Assembly (NCBI GenBank): GCA_964471235.1
Contig: CAYYGL010000194.1
Span: 1-8,939, forward strand
Direction: 5' to 3'
From: CAYYGL01 sp964471235
GTDB taxonomy: Bacteria; Calditrichota; Calditrichia; RBG-13-44-9; J075
Length of the DNA: 8,939 nucleotides
Shown here: one piece after another, positions 1 through 6,032 of the stretch
Layout: each line of letters begins with the position of its first letter
Numbering within the stretch: position 1 is the first letter of the stretch
Notes under the pieces: generated by a model
Database searches by the model: none
What the model was told of the DNA's origin: nothing
What the model saw: only the letters and a program-made list of their open reading frames with translations
Made by a program: the position numbers and the translations under genes

Positions 1-121
1 GAGTTCAAAAGGATGCAACAGCCCTGCCTTTGGAAGGGGAGGACTGGGGAGAAGTTACAAGGATTTATTCCTCCGTTTTTTTCCTTTAAATGCTTCTCAT
101 AACCACTATGTGTGCACTTTG

Positions 122-143
122 GCTGAATAGTTACAGTAAATTT
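122..143 (+). repeat. Single copy of a dispersed GCTGAATAGTTAC motif
   Basis: The 13-mer GCTGAATAGTTAC at 122-134, followed after three bases by AAATTT and then TAAAA-like sequence, recurs exactly at 7407-7419, where AAATTT follows after one base. It also recurs with one mismatch on the opposite strand at 7122-7134. The shared flank beyond the 13-mer suggests a common repeat family rather than chance. The rest of the first 197 bases contains no gene I can support; only a G-rich stretch (about 32-53) stands out. Confidence 0.55.
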
Positions 144-281
144 AAAAGGATACAATCCGGAGAATACTCTCATCAATAATTTCTTTCGGAACCGGTTTTG
201 CTCTCTTATCTACCTGAGTCGTCACTTGATTTTTTCTATCGGGATCGCTATCTTCCTTTTCGAAAGAATCGGAAAAACGGG

Positions 282-701
282 ATGAATTTCAAACAAGTTC
301 GATCATACAGGAAGATACATTTTCTCCTCCTTATTTCGCTAACGATTATGTTTAGCGGCAGTTCTTCGTTGTTTTGGTCAATCATTGCCGGTAACGCAGT
401 TCCTACGATTTGTCACTGCCGGATGAATGGGGATCGATGTCAGTGTAAATGCGATTTCTGCTGTCATCGTAAAAAAGAAAGGGTTTCCCGAGCCTCCGCA
501 ACATGTATGATGACATCTCAGCCCTGTCATCCGCACCGAAAACCTCTTTTTGCAAATTCAACCTTTAAATTCACGCTGTTGTATTTTAAAGAAAATTTTC
601 TTTTACCTACTTCCATCATCTATTTCCCCGTCGAGCAGAACCACATCCCAATTTATTTGGGCCCCCTGGAAAAACCACCCCGCATTTTTCAATTCGTATA
701 A
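282..701 (+). CDS. Small membrane-anchored or exported Cys/His-rich protein, probable metal (copper) binding
   Basis: Unrecognised 139-residue protein when started at the ATG at 282. A TTG at 198 would add 28 residues, but these are charged and aromatic and unlike a signal sequence. Residues 11-38 form a hydrophobic segment (signal anchor or signal peptide) after a basic N-terminus. A dense cluster follows: Cys44, His45, Cys46, Cys53, Cys55, Cys57, Cys60, Cys61 and His62, then Cys75, Met76, Met77, Cys82, His83 and His85. A second moderately hydrophobic stretch lies at 95-115, and the tail has a PP motif (132-133). Layout and position upstream of a copper-type TonB receptor recall the small DUF2946-like proteins found beside such receptors in Proteobacteria. 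That is an analogy, not a homology claim. The ribosome site is weak (GGAAAAACGGG just before the ATG), so the start is uncertain. Metal binding is inferred from composition and context. Confidence 0.6.
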   Translation: MNFKQVRSYRKIHFLLLISLTIMFSGSSSLFWSIIAGNAVPTICHCRMNGDRCQCKCDFCCHRKKERVSRASATCMMTSQPCHPHRKPLFANSTFKFTLLYFKENFLLPTSIIYFPVEQNHIPIYLGPLEKPPRIFQFV

Positions 702-1087
702 AAGCATATCAAAAAGATTTTTTCATTCTCTCAGGAAAACACCCGGAAGCATCTCTACCGTCAGTGCCAAATTCCACGGGATGGTCAGGGAATTCTTTGG
801 AACCGGGAGTAATTTTCACCTGAACAAGGGGTGAGATGTGCCCGGTTTGTAAAAGACGGAATCCTCCCGATGAGCGAATGAAGTTATTGGAAACCAGGAG
901 CGTACAGTCCCGGACGGAAAAATTTCATACCTGCGAAAATTTTTTCCGGATCATCTTCTGGTTTGATAGTTAAGCTTCCGGTTGTCGTCACCCTTCCGGG
1001 GTGGCTTTCTATCACCCAAGGTAACCAATAGTACTCGAATCAAGTTAAGAAAGCCGGTTAATATTGAACACATCTAACTTACATAAT
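702..1087 (+). promoter_or_regulatory. Intergenic leader with hairpins upstream of the TonB receptor
   Basis: About 390 bases without a supported gene. One AT-rich hairpin pairs 915-925 (CGGAAAAATTT) with 937-948, with a one-base bulge. A second, GC-rich hairpin pairs 987-993 (GTCACCC) with 999-1005 (GGGTGGC) around a five-base loop and is followed by TTTCT, so it could end transcription from the Cys-rich gene. The segment 999-1003 can alternatively pair with CACCC at 1013-1017, making the two pairings mutually exclusive. No convincing -35/-10 pair was found. A regulatory role is inference. Confidence 0.35.
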
Positions 1088-1094
1088 AAGAGGA
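1088..1094 (+). promoter_or_regulatory. Ribosome binding site fixing the receptor start
   Basis: AAGAGGA lies five bases before the ATG at 1100. It supports 1100 as the start rather than the in-frame TTG at 1064, which has no purine-rich site upstream and would add 12 polar residues ahead of the signal peptide. Confidence 0.7.
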
Positions 1095-1099
1095 AAAAA

Positions 1100-3454
1100 A
1101 TGAGAATAAAAAACGTAAACAGTAGAATATCGCCACACACTATGAGTGGTATGATCAAATTTTTCCTGGTGGTTTTATTTCTAAACCTGGCATTATTCCA
1201 GGGCGTATATGCCGACGAGAGTGGTGAGGTATATGGTAAAGTATTAACGCCGGCAGGCAAACCGCTTGCCGGGGTCAGCGTTTATCTTAAAGGCACCCAC
1301 CTGGGAGATATGACCAACTCCGCCGGAGAATTTCGAATTGAGAGAGTTGCTGCCGGAAAATATACCCTGGTTGCGGAATTTGTCGGCAGGGAAAGTCGCG
1401 AAGAAACGATAAGCATTGCTAACGGGGAACAAGTGGAAATAAATGTTCAGCTTAGCATTGTTCCGATTTCCTTACCGGGAATTGTGGTGACCACCAGCAG
1501 AGGAGGAGATTTAACCGAAACGATGAGTCATCTTCCTCCCATTGTCATTCAGCGCAGTGAGGTTAGTGTAACCGGTGAATTGCTTCGTCAGGTGCCGGGA
1601 GTGGAAGCTGTTCGTCGGGGACCCACCGGATTGGACCCGGTAGTAAGAGGGTTACGGGAAACCGAAGTGGGTACTTACGTAGACGGCACCCGCTATTTTC
1701 CTGCCGGACCGGCGCGCATGGATTCTCCGTTAAGCCACTATGATCCCACTGCCATTCATACAATTCACATCGTTAAAGGACCCTATGCACTTACCTGGGG
1801 TGCAGGAAATTTAAGCGCCATTCAGGCGGAATCCGAACCCTTACCCCGGGGAAAAGGACAGCTTTTCCATGGTCATTTTATCACCGGTTATCGAAGCAAC
1901 AGCAATGCCCCGGAAACCGCCGGGGCTGTGGTCGGCGCCCGGGGAATGTTTTCCTATTGGCTTCATGCCAATTGGCGAGAATCACATGATTATCAGGACG
2001 GGTCCGGGAATACCATACCGGCAGATTTTCATTCCCGGGAAATTCGCGGAAAATTAGGAATTCGCTTCTCTCAAAATTCCCGTTTGATTGTTTCCGGAGG
2101 GTACCAATACCAGAATGACATGGATTACCCGGGCAGACTGCTGAACGCCCGTTTTTTCAAAGTACGGAATTTCTACGCTCGTTACCAATATGAGGCAAGC
2201 GAAGGACTTTTGCGATTTCTGGAAGTAACCGGGTATGTGAACGATCTGGATCACTTGATGGATAACAACGGAAAACCCACCGCAGAAGCGAACCCCAACC
2301 GGATGCCGCCGTTTCCTCTTCTGGTTAAAATCCGCAGCGGCATCAATGTCAAAGGAGGTCGGGTGGATGCCAAATTGTTGTCCGCTGGAAACCTGGACAT
2401 AGAGATAGGAGGAGATCTATATCGTGCTAATCGGGATGCCTCCCGGGATATTTCCCGCCGTGACAATGGGATGGTAATGATGAAAGATGATATTGTCTGG
2501 CCCGATGCCACGATTCGCGACGGCGGATTGTTTATTAAAGGGGTAAAAACCATCCGTCGCCAATTTCGCTTATCCGCTACCCTGCGCAGCGACTTTGTCC
2601 ATGCCACTGCCGACACTGCCAGCGAATTTTTCCTGCAAAATATTTCCCGGAATTTAAGTCGCTCGGAAACCAATCTCAGTGGAGCGGTGATGCTGGAAGT
2701 TCCATTAACCCAACATTGGATGGTTTCGACAGCGGTCGGTTCTGCTGTTCGCACCGCAGACGCCAACGAACGGTATTCCGACCGTTTCCCTGCCAGTAAA
2801 GCACAAACCAGCGCCGAATTTTTGGGAAACCCGACGCTGCAACCGGAACGCAACACCCAGGCAGACATCTGGATAGAAGCGGCTTATTCGCGATTCTCAT
2901 TTCATCTTAACGGATTTGTCAGAAGCATTGATAATTTTATCACCCTGAAAACAACAGGATATCCCAAAAAACTCCCCTTAAGCCCCAATACCGTTTTTCA
3001 ATATATAAACGGGAATGCCAATTTTCGGGGAGGAGAGGCAGCAGCCGTATATCATATCAGTCGTGAGGTAAAAATTGGCGGAGTTCTCAACTATTTATGG
3101 GGTCAGGATAAAACCCTCGATGAACCGGCATTGGGAGTGGCGCCGCTAAACGGCAACATCGAATTGGCTTATTATCACCCGGAAAATCAATTCTTTTTTA
3201 GAGGATTACTTTATTTTTATCGTCGGCAAAACCGGGTGGCGGTCACCCGTGGGGAAATTCCTACCCCCGGATATGTAACAATGGATATCCATGCCGGTGT
3301 GAGACTGCTGAAAAACAGTGAATTTCAGGCAGGTGTGATGAATCTGACGAACAAATTCTATCGCAATCATCTGAATGCCAAAAACCCTTTCACGGGGATT
3401 CCCATTTCCGAGCCGGGAAGAACTTTATTTTTAAAACTCAGTCTATCTTTTTGA
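1100..3454 (+). CDS. TonB-dependent outer-membrane receptor, OprC/NosA-like (probable copper uptake)
   Basis: A 784-residue outer-membrane transporter that would import a ligand using TonB/ExbBD energy. Residues 1-38 are a signal peptide with an extended n-region, a hydrophobic core at 19-33 and likely cleavage after Val-Tyr-Ala38. Residues 42-125 are a carboxypeptidase-regulatory-like beta domain (GKVLTPAGKPLAGVSVYLKG). A short IVVTTSR segment (129-134) precedes the plug domain (about 135-245), which contains the VKGPYALTWGAG motif (225-236). The remainder is the barrel, with the usual GNPTLQPERN near 576-585 and a C-terminal Phe784. Copper specificity is suggested by RMDSP in the plug (Met207) and DHLMDN in the barrel (His385-Leu-Met387). 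As I recall, OprC binds copper with a CxxxM plus HxM arrangement. The Cys of that set is absent here (Gly203 at that spacing). Its neighbours, one Cys-rich and one Met-rich exported protein, fit copper. The receptor call is near certain; the ligand is inferred. Confidence 0.93.
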   Translation: MRIKNVNSRISPHTMSGMIKFFLVVLFLNLALFQGVYADESGEVYGKVLTPAGKPLAGVSVYLKGTHLGDMTNSAGEFRIERVAAGKYTLVAEFVGRESREETISIANGEQVEINVQLSIVPISLPGIVVTTSRGGDLTETMSHLPPIVIQRSEVSVTGELLRQVPGVEAVRRGPTGLDPVVRGLRETEVGTYVDGTRYFPAGPARMDSPLSHYDPTAIHTIHIVKGPYALTWGAGNLSAIQAESEPLPRGKGQLFHGHFITGYRSNSNAPETAGAVVGARGMFSYWLHANWRESHDYQDGSGNTIPADFHSREIRGKLGIRFSQNSRLIVSGGYQYQNDMDYPGRLLNARFFKVRNFYARYQYEASEGLLRFLEVTGYVNDLDHLMDNNGKPTAEANPNRMPPFPLLVKIRSGINVKGGRVDAKLLSAGNLDIEIGGDLYRANRDASRDISRRDNGMVMMKDDIVWPDATIRDGGLFIKGVKTIRRQFRLSATLRSDFVHATADTASEFFLQNISRNLSRSETNLSGAVMLEVPLTQHWMVSTAVGSAVRTADANERYSDRFPASKAQTSAEFLGNPTLQPERNTQADIWIEAAYSRFSFHLNGFVRSIDNFITLKTTGYPKKLPLSPNTVFQYINGNANFRGGEAAAVYHISREVKIGGVLNYLWGQDKTLDEPALGVAPLNGNIELAYYHPENQFFFRGLLYFYRRQNRVAVTRGEIPTPGYVTMDIHAGVRLLKNSEFQAGVMNLTNKFYRNHLNAKNPFTGIPISEPGRTLFLKLSLSF

Positions 3455-3559
3455 GTCCGGGGTATCCATATTGGAAATTTACCGAAACCTGTTACGTTGT
3501 TTAACAGTGAGCAGGAATTTCCGAAGCGGATTCATTCTGTTCCGTGGTTAAGTCTATAA

Positions 3560-3587
3560 AAAAGGGAGAGCCGAAACTCTCCCTTTT
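3560..3587. terminator. Bidirectional intrinsic terminator between convergent genes
   Basis: An 11-bp perfect stem (AAAAGGGAGAG with CTCTCCCTTTT) encloses the six-base loop CCGAAA. Read on the minus strand it runs into six consecutive T, 25 bases after the stop of the minus-strand gene. On the plus strand the T run is the four T inside the stem arm, so it can also serve the receptor gene that ends about 105 bases earlier. Confidence 0.85.
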
Positions 3588-3611
3588 GATGGTTGATTGG
3601 ATTTTTAACTC

Positions 3612-4076
3612 TTACATCATTCCGGGGATTGGAACTTCTTTCCATTTCCCGTTTTCTTTTACTTCTACCTTCTTGGCAATCAAGCCAGCCTCGGTCTTGG
3701 TGCCGGTAATGCGGGCGGTTTTGGTCATCAGATCCGCAAACATGGAAGCCGGGGCAATGATGATGGTGGTTTTGCCACCCGGTTTGCCGCCTTCCACAAT
3801 GGCTGCCGGAATACCCATGTTGGCACAAGCCGTGGCGCAATTGGGCATTTTCATCATGCTGCCGTCATGCCCCATCACCATGTGGTCGTTGCCAAAATTC
3901 ATTGCCGGCTTGCCCATGGCAACACCGCCCAGATAACACTTGGCATCTACCACTGTTCCTTCAATCGTGGTCGGTTTCATCATCATTTTCTGGCCCTTAT
4001 CCCCGGCATGAAGATAAACAACAAAAACGCCAAAAATTAAGACCGCAATAAATGAGACTAAAATACTTCTCCGCAT
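3612..4076 (-). CDS. Exported Met/His/Cys-rich small protein, putative periplasmic metal-binding protein
   Basis: A 154-residue protein with a basic start and a hydrophobic segment at 5-22 ending near His-Ala24, so a signal peptide or N-terminal anchor. The mature part begins with MMMK and continues IEGTVVDAKCYLGG (38-51), then CATACANMGIPAAIV (80-94), and a beta-rich end with ARITGTKTEAG (121-131). From memory this matches a widespread family of small exported proteins with a GxVVDxxCY motif and a CAxxC motif, whose function is not established. Unusual here is the Met/His-rich segment between Cys47 and Cys80: Met54, Met59, His65, Met66, Met68, His70, Met74, Met75 and Met77. This resembles copper-binding Met motifs of CusF/PcoE-type proteins. 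It is convergent with the receptor gene and shares its terminator. A strong AGGAGGA site seven bases upstream of the ATG supports the start. Copper binding is inferred. Confidence 0.85.
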   Translation of the reverse strand: MRRSILVSFIAVLIFGVFVVYLHAGDKGQKMMMKPTTIEGTVVDAKCYLGGVAMGKPAMNFGNDHMVMGHDGSMMKMPNCATACANMGIPAAIVEGGKPGGKTTIIIAPASMFADLMTKTARITGTKTEAGLIAKKVEVKENGKWKEVPIPGMM

Positions 4077-4083
4077 AATTAAG

Positions 4084-4090
4084 TCCTCCT
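4084..4090 (-). promoter_or_regulatory. Strong Shine-Dalgarno site of the Met-rich protein gene
   Basis: Read on the minus strand the site is AGGAGGA, seven bases before the ATG at 4076. It is near-perfectly complementary to the 16S rRNA tail and shows that this organism uses canonical Shine-Dalgarno initiation. Confidence 0.8.
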
Positions 4091-4475
4091 GTAGAGATTA
4101 GGATTCGAAATACAAATTTTTTAAAGGATAATGCCCCCGGGACATTTTTTTTGTATTCTCGCTTACAAAAAAATCGTTTTTTGAGTGCCCGGGATTTAGC
4201 AGGCGAAAACCGCTTTAGAAAAACCGGGCTTCCGTATCTCAATATTTGCTCTTTGCCCCCGGAATCGTTCAATTCCGACACAGAACGGTTCTTAAAAACA
4301 TTTCCCGCCGAACCTCTTTTTTCGGCATCCGAAATAAAAAATCCTTTGATATAAATTTTAAAACGGTTAATTAGGTATCCTGAACGGTTGCACAGGGAAA
4401 AGAAATCGTTGACTGCAATTCTTCTCTCAACCGTTTCGTTATTCTGGAAGCTGTTCATCTTTACGCATTAGGATA
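4091..4475. promoter_or_regulatory. Divergent intergenic region with repeated AACGGTT motifs and an A/T hairpin
   Basis: This gap separates divergent genes, so promoters for both should lie here, although no convincing -35/-10 pair was found. The heptamer AACGGTT occurs at 4284-4290, 4362-4368 and 4383-4389, and inverted (AACCGTT) at 4429-4435. The second and third copies start 21 bases apart, about two helical turns. The last two form an 8-bp inverted repeat (AACGGTTG/CAACCGTT). A separate hairpin pairs 4144-4155 (A, eight T, GTA) with 4164-4174 (TAC, seven A, T) around TTCTCGCT. Operator function is inference. No gene is supported in this stretch on either strand. Confidence 0.4.
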
Positions 4476-6032
4476 ATGAATAATCGGACATACGATGTTA
4501 TTATAATCGGCAGTGGTTTTGGCGGCAGTATGACCGCCTGGCAACTGGTAAAAGCCGGATTAAAGGTGCTGATGATTGAACGCGGGGATTGGGTGCCCCG
4601 GGGAGAGCATAACTGGGGAGCTCAGGGTTCCGTATACCTCACTCCTTTTTATTCCCAGGAAACTCCCTACCGGATGGCAACCGGGAAGAACAAATTTGGG
4701 ATAGGAAGTTACAATTGCGTGGGCGGTCCCTCGGTATTTTATGGCGGCGTTTCCCTGCGGCTACGGGAGAAGGATTTTGCTCCTGCCCAGGATAGCAGCG
4801 GAGATTCCGGAGTTGGATGGGCAATAAACTATGCTGACCTGGAGCCCTATTACACCCATGCGGAACAAATTCTGAACGTTGCCGGGGAGGAAAACTCCGA
4901 TCTCACTGAACCGTATCACAGTGCCCCCTATCCGCAGCGGCTACCGACGCTTGCTCCAACTCCCCAAAAGATCGGCAATGCTGCCCGGAAGTTGGGACTA
5001 CACCCCTTCCGGCTGCCCCTGGCAATAAACTATTCCGATAACGGCAAACAACCATCCTGTATCGAATGCACCACCTGCGATACTTTTGCTTGCGCCGTGG
5101 AAGCCAAGAATGATTTAGCCACCCGGGTTATACCGCAGTTATTAAAGGAGGGAATGCAATTAAAAGAAAACACTGTAGCAGTAAAGTTCATAACCGAAGA
5201 AACCCGGATCACCGCTATTGAATGTGTTGACAGGAAACAAAACCAAAAAATTCGCTATAATGGGCGGCTTTTCATCCTTTCCGCCGGGGCTCTTGCCTCC
5301 CCGCACCTGTTGCTCACTTCCCGGTTGGAAAAATTCAATTCCGCTGGTCGGGTGGTGGGGCGATACCTGATGCGCCATTGTAATGCCATTGTTTTCGGCT
5401 TATTTCCCTTCCAGCCGGCGAAAGATAATCGCTTCCACAAACAGTTGGGGTTTCACGATTTTTACTTCGGGCACCCGTCCATAAAACACCCATCGGGTAA
5501 ATTGGGGAGCATTCAGCAGGTGCAGACACCTCCGGTCAGCCTGGTCAAAGCGATGTTGCCCAAACCCCTGGGAGAAGCCGCCAGCATTGTGATTAAACAC
5601 CTGACCGGGATGCTGGTGATGGCGGAGGATCAACCCCGCTACGATAACCATGTGGCAGTGGATTTTTCCCACCGGGATCGCTTCGGGCTGCCCCAATTGG
5701 TTATTTCCCACCATTATTCCGAGCGGGACTTTGCCGCCCGAAAGGCGCTGTTGAAAAAAGCCAAACAAATTCTTTATAAAACCGGCGCTCTGTTTTGTTA
5801 CGTGCATGATATCAAAACGTTCTCCCACGCCGTGGGTACGGTACGAATGGGAAACGATCCCAACACCTCGCCGCTGGATGCTCAATGCCGGTTCCGGGGA
5901 ATTCAAAATCTCTATGTGGTGGATGGAAGCTTTATGCCCACCTCCGGCGGGGTGAATCCCAGTTTAACCATCTCTGCCAATGCCCTGCGAGTGGGAGAAT
6001 ATCTCACAAAAAATTTCAATAGGATAACCTGA
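4476..6032 (+). CDS. GMC-family FAD-dependent oxidoreductase
   Basis: A 518-residue flavoenzyme that would oxidise an alcohol group, probably on a sugar or polyol; substrate and electron acceptor are unknown. The N-terminus carries the Rossmann FAD motif GSGFGG (12-17) and the ribose-binding acidic residue Glu35 in IERG. GGPSVFYGG (83-91) fits the conserved flavin-contacting region. The C-terminal GMC domain has HAVGTVRMG (451-459) and GGVNPSLTISA (491-501), giving the expected catalytic pair His451/Asn494, the His-Asn version seen in pyranose 2-oxidase and cholesterol oxidase. Four cysteines at 195, 198, 201 and 206 sit where related cholesterol-oxidase-like members carry a Cys-rich loop. 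There is no signal peptide, so it is probably cytoplasmic, and no small gluconate-dehydrogenase-type subunit is adjacent. Its TGA overlaps the next start by one base. The start rests on the FAD motif; AGGA lies only two bases before the ATG, an unusually tight spacing. Confidence 0.92.
   Translation: MNNRTYDVIIIGSGFGGSMTAWQLVKAGLKVLMIERGDWVPRGEHNWGAQGSVYLTPFYSQETPYRMATGKNKFGIGSYNCVGGPSVFYGGVSLRLREKDFAPAQDSSGDSGVGWAINYADLEPYYTHAEQILNVAGEENSDLTEPYHSAPYPQRLPTLAPTPQKIGNAARKLGLHPFRLPLAINYSDNGKQPSCIECTTCDTFACAVEAKNDLATRVIPQLLKEGMQLKENTVAVKFITEETRITAIECVDRKQNQKIRYNGRLFILSAGALASPHLLLTSRLEKFNSAGRVVGRYLMRHCNAIVFGLFPFQPAKDNRFHKQLGFHDFYFGHPSIKHPSGKLGSIQQVQTPPVSLVKAMLPKPLGEAASIVIKHLTGMLVMAEDQPRYDNHVAVDFSHRDRFGLPQLVISHHYSERDFAARKALLKKAKQILYKTGALFCYVHDIKTFSHAVGTVRMGNDPNTSPLDAQCRFRGIQNLYVVDGSFMPTSGGVNPSLTISANALRVGEYLTKNFNRIT

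Noticed and set aside
20..60. G-rich stretch at the window start resembling one arm of a C/G-rich palindrome
   Set aside because: Only one arm is visible; without sequence to the left it cannot be called a repeat.
198..281. TTG start that would extend the Cys-rich protein by 28 residues
   Set aside because: The extension is charged and aromatic and precedes what looks like a natural basic n-region plus hydrophobic core starting at 282. A longer form cannot be fully excluded.
550..834. 94-codon plus-strand frame overlapping the end of the Cys-rich gene
   Set aside because: There is no ribosome site and no recognisable motif; Ser/Phe-rich composition is typical of out-of-frame translation.
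702..1087. Cobalamin riboswitch or CopY-type operator upstream of the receptor
   Set aside because: I looked for the B12-box core and for TACAnnTGTA-like sites and saw neither; only generic hairpins are present.
1064..1099. TTG start that would extend the receptor by 12 residues
   Set aside because: There is no ribosome site upstream, while the ATG at 1100 has AAGAGGA at correct spacing and leads into the signal peptide.
2251..2868. 205-codon minus-strand frame inside the receptor gene
   Set aside because: It is antisense to well-supported barrel sequence, with low-complexity Arg/Ser/Leu composition and no start signal.
3544..3936. 130-codon plus-strand frame opposite the Met-rich protein gene
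   Set aside because: It lies across the terminator and antisense to a gene with signal peptide, family motifs and a strong ribosome site.
3997..4458. 153-codon minus-strand frame across the divergent intergenic region
   Set aside because: It overlaps the start of the Met-rich gene in another frame, lacks a ribosome site, and covers AT-rich regulatory-looking DNA.
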